DNA from: Virgisporangium aliadipatigenens
GTDB lineage: Bacteria > Actinomycetota > Actinomycetes > Mycobacteriales > Micromonosporaceae
NCBI RefSeq assembly: GCF_016863615.1
Contig: NZ_BOPF01000037.1
Span: 1 to 64,000, forward strand
Reading direction: 5' to 3'
Length of the DNA: 64,000 bases
In this document: piece after piece, positions 49,372 through 57,062 of the stretch
Layout: each line of letters opens with the position of its first letter
Numbering within the stretch: the stretch's first letter is position 1
Notes under the pieces: generated by a model
Databases searched by the model: none
Told to the model about the DNA's origin: nothing
Seen by the model: only the letters and a program-made list of their open reading frames with translations
Program-made: the position numbers and the translations under genes

Positions 49372-49917
49372 CTATCGACGGCCACCTGCGGCGCGCTCAC
49401 CGCCCGGGGCGGTGAGGGCGTCGAGCAGTTGGACGGCCTGCGCAGCGACCTCAGCGTCGACGATGATGTCATAGCTCTCGGCGCGCATACCGGCAACGGA
49501 GCTGAAGTCACGGCGCCCGCCGGTGAGGGCGTGGCCGACCAGGCCGAGCAGACCACCTGCGACAGCGCCGAAGATTGCCCCGTACAGGGCGAGCAGCAGG
49601 CTGGCGATGAGCGGGTTGACCCAATCGAACAGGCCGAACAACCAGCCGAACAAGGCGCCCAGGACGGCGCCGTGGGCGGCCGACTGAGCGGCGGCGCGCC
49701 AGATCGTCAGCCGGCCGGTGATCCTTTCGAAACTGGACAGTCCGCGACCGACGATGGCGGTGCGCTGCACGGGAAATCCTTGGTCCGACAGGTAGTCCAC
49801 CGCCCGTTCCGCGTCGGCGTAGGTGGGGTAGGAGGCAACCACAAGCTGCCCGTCTGTTGCGCCGACCGACGTCGGTGAGGTGGCGTCGGATCGTTTGTCG
49901 TGCTGCGGCTGCACCAT
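49372..49917 (-). CDS. General stress protein 17M-like protein, 181 aa
   Basis: The N-terminal YflT-like domain (LVVASYPTYADAERAVDYLS, VQRTAIVGRGLSSFERI) is followed by a glycine-zipper hydrophobic hairpin (GAVLGALFGWLFGLFDW, LLLALYGAIFGAVAGGLLGL) and a short terminal alpha/beta strand-helix (SYDIIVDAEVAAQAVQLLDA). It is a shorter relative of the protein at 25362-26294, lacking the C-terminal domain. AGGGAGTGATCTG precedes ATG 49917. Function unknown; a role at the membrane under stress is inferred. Confidence 0.8.
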   Translation of the reverse strand: MVQPQHDKRSDATSPTSVGATDGQLVVASYPTYADAERAVDYLSDQGFPVQRTAIVGRGLSSFERITGRLTIWRAAAQSAAHGAVLGALFGWLFGLFDWVNPLIASLLLALYGAIFGAVAGGLLGLVGHALTGGRRDFSSVAGMRAESYDIIVDAEVAAQAVQLLDALTAPGGERAAGGRR

Positions 49918-49986
49918 CAGATCACTCCCTTGTATCGGTTGTCCGGTGACGGTCGTGCTCCCGCCGGCGTGGTGGACAGGCGTCCC

Positions 49987-50559
49987 TCAACGGGCGTTCG
50001 ATGTGTTCGGTGCGCGCGCTGCCGCGTCGACCGCTGTCACCAGCTCGGACAGGGAATGGCCGCCGTCGTAGCGCATTGCGTTGATGAAGAACGTGGGGGT
50101 GCCGTTGACGCCGCTGCGGATGCCGCTGACGAAGTCTGACTGGACCTTGTCCAGGAAGTGGTGGTTCCGGATTTCTCCGGCGATCGCTTGGACGTCGAGG
50201 CCCAGGTCGGCCAGCGCGGCGATCAGGGTTACCGGGTTGAGCCGGTCCTGGTTGGCGAACAGCCAGTCGTGGACCGGCCAAAACCGTCCTCTGACTCCGG
50301 CTGCCTCGGCTGTCTCGGCGGCCGCTTCGGCGTAGGGGTGAACGTTGGTCAGCGGGAAGTGGCGGTAGGCGAACCGGATCAGGTTCGTGCGTTGGTGCAG
50401 TAGTTCCTGGACGGTGGTGTGGGCGCGTGCACAGTACGGGCATTGGTAGTCGCCGTACTCGACGAGGGTCACCGGCGCGTCCTCGGGACCGAGTACATGA
50501 TCCCGATCGTGGACAGGTACGGCGAGTGGGCCATCGCTTGTCGTCAGCGGAGAACTCAA
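49987..50559 (-). CDS. DsbA-family thiol-disulfide oxidoreductase, 190 aa
   Basis: A thioredoxin-fold protein with the active site GDYQCPYCARAH (Cys40 and Cys43), a helical insert (RFWPVHDWLFANQDRLNPV) and the cis-Pro loop GVNGTPTFFIN. There is no signal peptide, so it is probably cytosolic, like FrnE/DsbA-type reductases found near stress genes. The start is taken as TTG 50559, with AGGTGA just upstream; the frame is open further but without support. A partial, 48-base-deleted copy lies at 24400-24548. Confidence 0.85.
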   Translation of the reverse strand: MSSPLTTSDGPLAVPVHDRDHVLGPEDAPVTLVEYGDYQCPYCARAHTTVQELLHQRTNLIRFAYRHFPLTNVHPYAEAAAETAEAAGVRGRFWPVHDWLFANQDRLNPVTLIAALADLGLDVQAIAGEIRNHHFLDKVQSDFVSGIRSGVNGTPTFFINAMRYDGGHSLSELVTAVDAAARAPNTSNAR

Positions 50560-50763
50560 GTGATCACCTGCTTCGTGGAGAAGATGCTCTCGGCCCCTCA
50601 ACCGTCCGGCTCGCCAGGGTGAGAGCAGGTCACCCACCCGGGGTGGTGTCGATGAATGCCAGTTCCGCAATCGCGGTGACCTCCCTCTTCTGCTTCACTG
50701 CCGGAGTCCGCCGAGCACTGGTGCATCAGGACCCGCGCGTGCGGCACGGCGGAGGCGGGCGGA

Positions 50764-51369
50764 CTACCGATCCGCGGCGCGTGGACTGCGGGCGGAGCAG
50801 CGGCGGACCGGCTCGACGATGTTCGCGGACTTCGGTTGCACATACGCGGCCGTGACGATCTGCCCGGCGTGCTGGAAGGTGAGGGCCAGGTCGATGGTCG
50901 TGCCGGCCAGCACGTCGCGGTGGATCGAGAAGACCATCACGTCGTACGGGTCGAACGGGTCGGCGGCGGCCGGTTCCGCCGGCCCCGCCCCGCCGGCCGG
51001 TGCGACCGGCAGCCCGTCGAGCGTGTCGAGCGTTCCGTCGCAGTTGTGGTCCCAGCGGATCGCGGTGCGGTCGGCGTCCGGGACGGAGACGCGCGTCAGG
51101 GTGTCCGTCGTGGTACCGACGTTGACGATGGTGAGAATGACGCGCATGTCGGAACCGCGGGGGTACCGGTGACCGTCGGGTGCCGGCACGTGTACCGCGA
51201 GGATCCGCAGGTGACCGACGACGGTGTCGACGCCGGTCTCGTTGGTGTTGGCGGACTTGGGTGTCTGATCCTCGCCGCAGGCGCCGGATGTGGCCGTCAC
51301 GACGGCGAGCAGGACGGCGATAGCGCAATGCCTCGCCGCCGTCCGGGCCGGATTGCTGTGTCCTCGCAT
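50764..51369 (-). CDS. Secreted lipoprotein, possibly PCu(A)C-like, 201 aa
   Basis: A lipoprotein signal (AVLLAVVTATSGAC) precedes a beta-sandwich-like domain: VVGHLRILAVHVPAPDG, MRVILTIVNVGTTTDTLTRV, a Cys in HNCDGTLDT, and LAGTTIDLALTFQHAGQIVT followed by AAYVQP. The order of strands and the final HAG motif recall copper chaperones of the PCu(A)C type, but the usual Met/His copper motif is not clear. It lies between the DsbA gene and a small BON-derived gene. Confidence 0.65.
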   Translation of the reverse strand: MRGHSNPARTAARHCAIAVLLAVVTATSGACGEDQTPKSANTNETGVDTVVGHLRILAVHVPAPDGHRYPRGSDMRVILTIVNVGTTTDTLTRVSVPDADRTAIRWDHNCDGTLDTLDGLPVAPAGGAGPAEPAAADPFDPYDVMVFSIHRDVLAGTTIDLALTFQHAGQIVTAAYVQPKSANIVEPVRRCSARSPRAADR

Positions 51370-51385
51370 CGTTCGGCCGTCGGGG

Positions 51386-51544
51386 TCAGGACCGCGCGGT
51401 GGTGTCGTTCTCGACCTCGGTCGAGTCCAGGGCCGGCCAGGCGACCCGCTCGGCCTCCCGGCGTTTCGCCCAGGACCGCGCGTGGGCGGTGGCCACCTGC
51501 TGCTGAAGGTCCTCGCGGGTGACGGTGCGCGCTGCAATGGCCAT
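51386..51544 (-). CDS. 52-residue protein derived from a BON-domain gene
   Basis: A good ribosome site (GGAAGGAA) precedes ATG 51544. The last 30 residues (RSWAKRREAERVAWPALDST) align with the end of the third BON domain of the protein at 29374-30045 (RSWAEKQEAERVAWSAPGIT), whereas the earlier BON strands are missing. Either it is a shrunken duplicate that is still translated or a relic. Function unknown. Confidence 0.55.
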   Translation of the reverse strand: MAIAARTVTREDLQQQVATAHARSWAKRREAERVAWPALDSTEVENDTTARS

Positions 51545-51787
51545 GGTGGTTCCTTCCGGGCTGTCGACGCGATCCCCTGAGACTCGCCCCCGGACGGATG
51601 AGCCCGGTTCACCCACGCCGGGTTAGCCGCCGGTTCCGGGCCGCTCGATTGGCATTTCTGCCAATCGACACCGTCGGCCGCTGCTGGTGCTCTGGAGGCA
51701 GGGGAACGGGGCCCGCGATCCCGCAGGTATCCCGGGCGCCGCCGCCCGCCGACACCTCAACCCCGCCTGCGATGTTGGAGGAACGTC

Positions 51788-52045
51788 ATGCCCAAGGGCA
51801 CCGTCTATTCGGCGAAGCGCTTCTTCGACGAGGTGTGCGGCGAGCTGAACGCGGTGCCGTTCGGCGTGGTTTTCGGCACCGAGGTGGCCGAGCGGGCGTC
51901 GAAGGTGTCCGAACGGTTCACGATCCGGGCCGTACCCACGCTGATCCTGATGCTCGACGGCAAGGTGGTGGCCCGCCGGGCCGGCGCCGCACCCGTTTCG
52001 GCCCGGCGCACCCGGGTGTACGAGGTCCTGCGGGGCGCAGCGTGA
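51788..52045 (+). CDS. Thioredoxin-like protein lacking the active-site cysteines, 85 aa
   Basis: The C-terminal half (VSERFTIRAVPTLILMLDGK, VVARRAGAAP) is a normal thioredoxin beta3-beta4-alpha4 unit with the cis-Pro (AVPT). The N-terminal half is shortened: after VYSAKRFFDEVCGELNAVPF it passes straight to the second helix, so the WCGPC segment is gone in frame. GGAGG lies six bases before ATG 51788. Its stop overlaps the start of the CNB/oxidoreductase gene by four bases (GTGA), so the pair is coexpressed. Confidence 0.7.
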   Translation: MPKGTVYSAKRFFDEVCGELNAVPFGVVFGTEVAERASKVSERFTIRAVPTLILMLDGKVVARRAGAAPVSARRTRVYEVLRGAA

Positions 52046-53724
52046 ACCCGAGCGAGGAGCGGCTCTGCGAGACACCGGATCTGGCCGGGGCCTATCCCCG
52101 CCTGTCCGACGAGCAGATCGAACTGCTGAGCCGGCGCGGCGAGAAGCGGCCGGTCCAGGGCGGTGACGTGCTCGTCGCCGAGGGCCGGCGGGACCGCGAT
52201 TTCCTCGTCGTGCTGTCCGGCAAGGTCGCGGTGATCGAGGGCTACGCCACCCCGAGAGCCCGCATGATCCGGCTACACGGCCCGCGCCGGTTTCTCGACG
52301 AACTCGGACTGCTCACCGGCCAGCCGTCCTTCGTCTCGATGGTCGCGCAGGAACCGGGTGTGGTTCTCGCGGTGCCCCTGTACGCCCTGCACGAACTGGT
52401 CCGCGAGGAGCCCGACCTCGGGGATCTGATCCTGCGCAGCTTTCTTGCCCGCCGGGAACTGCTGATCGGCGACATCATCGGCTTCCGGATCGTCGGTTCG
52501 CGGTTCAGCCCGGACACCCGCCGCCTGCGCGAACTCGCCGCCCGCAACCGCGTGCCGCACACCTGGATCGACCTGGAGGAGGATTCCGGCGCGGAGGAGT
52601 TGCTGCGCCGGCTGTCCGTCAGCGCGGCGGACACGCCGGTGGTGATCTGGCAGGACACGGTGCTGCGCAACCCCTCGAACGCGGAACTGGCCCGGGTCGC
52701 CGGTCTGCGGCGCTCCGGCCGGGACGAGGCGATGTGCGACGTCGTCGTAGTCGGCGCCGGGCCGGCGGGCCTCGCCGCCGCCGTGTACGGCGCTTCCGAA
52801 GGACTGGCGACGGTCGTCGTCGACGCGACGGCCACCGGCGGCCAGGCCGCTACCTCCTCCCGGATCGAGAACTACCTGGGTTTCCCGGCCGGCATCTCGG
52901 GCGCTGAACTGGCCGACCGCGCAGCGGTGCAGGCGAAGAAGTTCGGCGCCGATCTCAACGTACCGGTCGAGGCGGTACGGCTCCGATGGCACGACAGCGA
53001 CCAGATCGTGCACCTCGACGACGGGGCACAGTTGCGGACCCGGGCGGTGGTGATCGCCACCGGCGCACGGTACCGGAGACTTGACGTGCCACGGCTGGCG
53101 GAGTTCGAGGGCACCAGCGTGTACTACGCCGCCACCTTCATGGAGGCGGTCTTCTGCGGGCGGCAGCCGGTGTCGGTCGTCGGTGGCGGCAACTCGGCCG
53201 GCCAGGCCACGGTCTTTCTCGCCCGGCACGCCGCGCAGGTCCGGCTGATCATCCTGCACGACGATCTGAACCGCGACATGTCCCGGTACCTGGTCGACCG
53301 GATCGAGCGACTGCCCAACGTCGAAGTGCTGTGCCACACGCAGGTCACCGAGCTGATCGGCGACGACGGCCGGCTGCACGCGCTCAGCGTGCGCGACACC
53401 GGTACCGGCGAGCGGCAGGAGATCCCGACGACGGTGTTGTTCACCTTCATCGGGGCGCAGCCGTGCACCGGCTGGCTGGCGTCCAGTATCGCCCTGGACG
53501 AGCGCGGTTACGTCCTGACCGGAGCGCAGGTGCGCACCGACGCGCCGCAGCCGGCAATGCTCGAGACCAGTCGCTCCGGCGTCTTCGCGGTGGGTGACGT
53601 CCGCAGCGGCTCAATCAAACGGGTCGCGTCCGCGGTCGGTGAGGGTTCCATGGCGGTTCGCCTGATCCACGAGCACCTTGCCAGGTACGGATATGCGGCC
53701 GATCGGCCGCGGTTCGGCACGTGA
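52042..53724 (+). CDS. Cyclic-nucleotide-binding domain / thioredoxin reductase-like flavoprotein fusion, 560 aa
   Basis: The N-terminus (about 25-150) is a CNB-like beta-roll (DVLVAEGRRDRDFLVVLSGK, FLDELGLLTGQPSF). Its phosphate cassette is not obviously canonical. A glutaredoxin-like segment follows (LAARNRVPHTWIDLEED). From about 230 a two-Rossmann flavoprotein begins (VVVVGAGPAGLAAAVYGAS, GGQAATSSRIENYLGFP, VVGGGNSAGQATVFLARHA, GVFAVGDVRSGSIKRVASA). The redox CATC of thioredoxin reductases is replaced by YYAATFMEA. It would oxidise NAD(P)H but pass electrons differently. It overlaps the thioredoxin-like gene. Confidence 0.85.
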   Translation: MNPSEERLCETPDLAGAYPRLSDEQIELLSRRGEKRPVQGGDVLVAEGRRDRDFLVVLSGKVAVIEGYATPRARMIRLHGPRRFLDELGLLTGQPSFVSMVAQEPGVVLAVPLYALHELVREEPDLGDLILRSFLARRELLIGDIIGFRIVGSRFSPDTRRLRELAARNRVPHTWIDLEEDSGAEELLRRLSVSAADTPVVIWQDTVLRNPSNAELARVAGLRRSGRDEAMCDVVVVGAGPAGLAAAVYGASEGLATVVVDATATGGQAATSSRIENYLGFPAGISGAELADRAAVQAKKFGADLNVPVEAVRLRWHDSDQIVHLDDGAQLRTRAVVIATGARYRRLDVPRLAEFEGTSVYYAATFMEAVFCGRQPVSVVGGGNSAGQATVFLARHAAQVRLIILHDDLNRDMSRYLVDRIERLPNVEVLCHTQVTELIGDDGRLHALSVRDTGTGERQEIPTTVLFTFIGAQPCTGWLASSIALDERGYVLTGAQVRTDAPQPAMLETSRSGVFAVGDVRSGSIKRVASAVGEGSMAVRLIHEHLARYGYAADRPRFGT

Positions 53725-53741
53725 GTCCGGAGGACATCGTC

Positions 53742-53920
53742 ATGTTGGAGAAACTCGGCCGTCACCTGTGGGCAGTGGCGCTCCGCGGCGTCGTCGCGAT
53801 CGTGTGCGGTGCGCTCGCCCTCGCCCGGCCCCGGGATCACCGCTTTCGCGTTGGTCATCGTCGTCGGCGCCAACGCGTTGTTTGGACGGCGCGTTCACCC
53901 TGGCCGTATCACGCTGCTGA
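53742..53920 (+). pseudogene. HdeD/DUF308 membrane protein relic with two frameshifts
   Basis: ATG 53742, with GGAGG upstream, reads MLEKLGRHLWAVALRGVVAI then VCGALALARP, the standard start of HdeD-like proteins. The next expected helix appears in another frame (GITAFALVIVVGANALF) and the following segment in the third frame (DGAFTLAVS), which stops at 53920. Only about one third of the normal 190 residues remains. Confidence 0.65.
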
Positions 53921-54024
53921 TGCTCGGCCTGCGTCTGCGCCGTCAGCGGCGCCACGATCCGGCAGCGGCCGGGTACCACCGTCGACCTGCCACCACCTGA
54001 TTGCGTAAGGCCGGCGGTCAGGAC

Positions 54025-55193
54025 ATGCGATCCGCAGCGGCCGGACCCGCCATGGAGCCGCCGCAGCGTGCCGCGGACGACCGTGCGGTCGGCGCCCTGG
54101 AACTGTTCTTCGACTTGGTCTTCGTCTACTCGATGTCGCAGGTGACGCATCTGATCGAGGAACACCCCTCGTGGACCGGGTTCAGTCATGGTCTCCTGGC
54201 ACTGGTGGCGATCTGGTGGGCGTGGGTCTGCTACGCCTGGCTGACCAACACCTCGGCGGAGTCGGGCAACCCGGCAAGAACGCTGATCTTCCTCGCCATG
54301 TCCGCGATGCTGGTTGCGTCCAGCTCCCTGGTCGGGGCGTTCGGCGACGAGGCAATGACGTTCGCGCTGGCGCTCCTCACGGTGCGCCTGCTGCATGTCG
54401 TGTTGCTGATCTACTCGGCGGGCGGGGACACGCGGCGGCGACGCACCTTCCTGCGACTGCTGCCGACCCTGCTCAGCGGCCCGGGACTCGTCGTGCTGGC
54501 CGCGACCCAGGAGCCGCCCCTGCGGGAGTGCTGTGGCTCGGTGCGGTGCTCGTGGACTTCGGCGGCCCGGCCCTGTTCGGCATGGGCGGCTTGCACGTGC
54601 GGCCCGGCCACTTCGTCGAACGCCACGGCTTGATCGTGATCATCGCGCTCGGCGAATCCATCTATCAGATGGGCAGGGCGGCCATCGGCGGCCTGCGCAG
54701 GGCCGACGTTCTGGTCGCCGTGGTGCTCGGTGTTCTTGTCTCGGCTGCGATGTGGTGGGCCTACTTCGGGCTGAAGCACGGTGCGGCGGCACGGCTGCGC
54801 CGGGCTTCGGCACCCGAGCGGGCCCGGCTCGCCCGGGACGCATACAGCTATCTGCACCTGCCGCTGATCGCCGGCATCGTCTGGTACAGCCTGGGGGTGG
54901 GTGAGGCGATCGCCCATCCCGACGAACCGCTGCAACCGCTGGCCGGATTGTCCCTCTGCGGCGGCACCGCGCTGTTCTACGCCGGCGAGGTGCTGTATCG
55001 ATGGCGTGATCACCACGAGATCGCCACCGACCGCCTGGTGACCTCGGTCGTCCTGGTCGCGCTCATCCCGATGGCGCCGGTCGTGCACGCGCTGACCATC
55101 CTGGTCGCCGTCACGGCGGTCAGCGTCGCTTTCGTGGCGTGGGAAATATGGCGGCAGCCGGAGATCGGCGGAGCACGTCCCCAGCCAGACTGA
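54025..55193 (+). pseudogene. ltrA: Low-temperature requirement A (LtrA) membrane protein with one frameshift
   Basis: The first frame (from ATG 54025) carries the LtrA start (RAVGALELFFDLVFVYSMSQ, WWAWVCYAWLTN) and about 165 residues, then runs out of frame near 54515-54535. The other frame resumes with VLWLGAVLVDFGGPALFGMG, HFVERHGLIVIIALGESIYQ and the remaining helices to 55193. Put together, a normal LtrA of about 390 residues results, so a single indel breaks it. A sequencing or assembly error is as likely as a real mutation. Confidence 0.7.
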
Positions 55194-55349
55194 CCGCTGC
55201 CGGACTTTCTCGCCCGACGGCCTGCCTATGAATGCCGCACTGTCTACGCCGACGGAACGGCCCGGGTCCAGCTTGAACGAGGCCGACATCGGTTCGTGCG
55301 CCGCTACGACGCGGACGGACGGCCGCTGCAGCCACCGCGAACGTGGTGG

Positions 55350-56447
55350 CTACGCGTGGATGCGGCCCGTGGTGTCGGCCAGCCGGGCGCCGCTGCCGCC
55401 CCACCGCATGGCGGTGATCTCGGCTGCGATGCTGACCGCGGTCTCCTCGGGGGTGCGTGCGCCGAGGTCGAGGCCGATCGGCGAGGCCAGCCGGTCGATC
55501 GCCGCGGGGGAGAGTCCGGTCGCGCGTAGCCGGGCGAGCCGGTCGTCGTGGGTGCGCCGGGAGCCCATGGCACCCACGTACGCCACCGGCAGGTTCAGAG
55601 CTAGTTCCAGCAGTGGAACGTCGAACTTCGGGTCGTGCGTCAGGACGCAGACGACGGTCCGGGCATCGATTCGTCCGGCCGCGACCTCCGCGGCGAGGTA
55701 GCGCTGCGGCCAGTCCACCACGACCTCGTGCGCGTGCGGGAAGCGGCGCGGCGTGGCGAAGACGGGTCGCGCGTCGCAGAGGGTCACCCGGTAGCCGAGG
55801 AACTCCCCGATGCGGGTCACGGCCGCGGCGTGGTCGTTGGCGCCGAAGACGAGCATCCGGGCGGGCGGGGCGAACGACGTGACGAGCACCGCGGTGTCGG
55901 TGCCGCGACGTTCGCCGTCGGAACCGTAGCGCAGCAGAGCGGTGCGGCCGCCGGCCAGCAGCCCGCGGGCGTCGGCGGTGGCGGCGTCGTCGAGGCCCGG
56001 CGTGCCGAGCGTGCCGTGCCGTTGTTCACCGGTCAGGACGATGTGCCCGCCGTCGTCGTGCACGTGGGTGAGCAGTGCCGCCGGGATGCCTGTTCGCAGC
56101 GCGTCCGCGAGCCGGTCCAGTTCGGGGAACGTCTCTCGGTCGACCCGCTCGACGTAGAGCTCGATGGTGCCGCCGCAGGGCAGGCCGACCTCGAACGCGT
56201 CATCATCGGCGACGCCGAAGTGGACGGTGCGCGCCCGCGTTGTCTCGGCGACCTCCCGGCAGAGTTCGTAGACGGCCGCCTCGACGCAGCCGCCGGAGAC
56301 GCTGCCGGCGACGGTGCCGTCCGCGGCGACGATCATGGTGGCGCCGGGTTGGCGGGGCGCGCTGGACCACGTGGCGGTCACCGTGGCGAGCCCGACCGGT
56401 TCGCCACGGCTCCACCGCGGCAGCAGTTCCTCGAGTACGTCACGCAT
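55350..56447 (-). CDS. xdhC: XdhC/CoxF-family molybdenum hydroxylase maturation protein, 365 aa
   Basis: XdhC proteins bind and sulfurate the molybdenum cofactor before insertion into the large hydroxylase subunit. The N-terminal domain has PRQPGATMIVAADGTVAGSV, SGGCVEAAVYELCRE and GLPCGGTIEL. The C-terminal Rossmann domain has VFGANDHAAAVTRIGEFLGY, VTLCDARPVFATPRRFP and VGAMGSRRTHDDRLARLRA. The length is typical. It is divergent from the hydroxylase operon, 57 bases from the TetR start, and so shares its control region. Confidence 0.9.
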   Translation of the reverse strand: MRDVLEELLPRWSRGEPVGLATVTATWSSAPRQPGATMIVAADGTVAGSVSGGCVEAAVYELCREVAETTRARTVHFGVADDDAFEVGLPCGGTIELYVERVDRETFPELDRLADALRTGIPAALLTHVHDDGGHIVLTGEQRHGTLGTPGLDDAATADARGLLAGGRTALLRYGSDGERRGTDTAVLVTSFAPPARMLVFGANDHAAAVTRIGEFLGYRVTLCDARPVFATPRRFPHAHEVVVDWPQRYLAAEVAAGRIDARTVVCVLTHDPKFDVPLLELALNLPVAYVGAMGSRRTHDDRLARLRATGLSPAAIDRLASPIGLDLGARTPEETAVSIAAEITAMRWGGSGARLADTTGRIHA

Positions 56448-56470
56448 GGCACCTCATCGGTCCGCTGGAC

Positions 56471-56498
56471 TTGCTATTACAGTACGTTCTCGTATCGT
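56471..56498 (+). promoter_or_regulatory. Promoter TTGCTA-N16-TATCGT for the molybdenum hydroxylase operon
   Basis: TTGCTA (56471-56476) and TATCGT (56493-56498) are 16 bases apart and ATG 56505 begins six bases downstream, again without a ribosome site, so the first gene looks leaderless. Confidence 0.5.
56483..56494. promoter_or_regulatory. Candidate operator TACG-TTCT-CGTA
   Basis: A short inverted repeat in the spacer, touching the -10 box between xdhC and the TetR gene. A TetR protein bound here would block the rightward promoter and probably the leftward one. Confidence 0.4.
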
Positions 56499-56504
56499 AG
56501 GTCC

Positions 56505-57059
56505 ATGAGATCCACGGCGCACCGCGTGCACGAGGCTTGTGTCGACTACCTGAGCGAGTACGGGTATTCGACGCTGACCCTCGACGCGCTCGCAGAGCGT
56601 GCCAGGACGCCACTGCCGCCGCTCGTGCAACGATGGGGCGACCGGCGGGCCGTGGTCGTGGAGTCGGTCGGCAGGCTGATGAAGGCCGGGCCGGCCGACC
56701 CCGACACCGGCGCCTTCAAGACCGACATCATCCAGCAGGCGACGACCTTCGTCCGTTCGATCGCCGGCCATTCGGCGGAACTGCTCGGCGCGATGATCGA
56801 GGTGGATCGGCTCGATCCACTCGTCTGCGAGCGGCTGGCCACCTACGGCGGTAGCCACGGACTGTCGCTGCCGAGCGCCTCGCTCGAGCGTGCGCGCGCC
56901 CGACAGGAGATCGCGCCGGACTCCACGAACAGCGCCTACGAGGACATCGTCCCCAGGGTCATCGTGGCCCGTCGCATGTCGCACCAGGACGTGGACGCGC
57001 AGTTCATCGAGGAACTGGTGGATTCCGTGGTCCTGCCGGCATACGGATACGGAGGCTGA
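56505..57059 (+). CDS. TetR-family transcriptional regulator, 184 aa
   Basis: The N-terminal HTH reads VDYLSEYGYSTLTLDALAER then TPLPPLVQRWGDRRAVVVES, a TetR domain with an unusual recognition helix (TPLPPLVQRWG where TxxxxYxxF is usual). The ligand domain is about 130 residues. It is the first gene of the hydroxylase operon and ends three bases before the [2Fe-2S] subunit gene; it probably represses its own operon in the absence of a purine-like or aromatic N-heterocycle substrate. Confidence 0.85.
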   Translation: MRSTAHRVHEACVDYLSEYGYSTLTLDALAERARTPLPPLVQRWGDRRAVVVESVGRLMKAGPADPDTGAFKTDIIQQATTFVRSIAGHSAELLGAMIEVDRLDPLVCERLATYGGSHGLSLPSASLERARARQEIAPDSTNSAYEDIVPRVIVARRMSHQDVDAQFIEELVDSVVLPAYGYGG

Positions 57060-57062
57060 ACG

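Noticed and set aside
55196-55390. Plus-strand frame with VYADGTARVQLERGRHRFV, perhaps a gene remnant
   Set aside because: No family could be named and it runs into the end of xdhC on the other strand.
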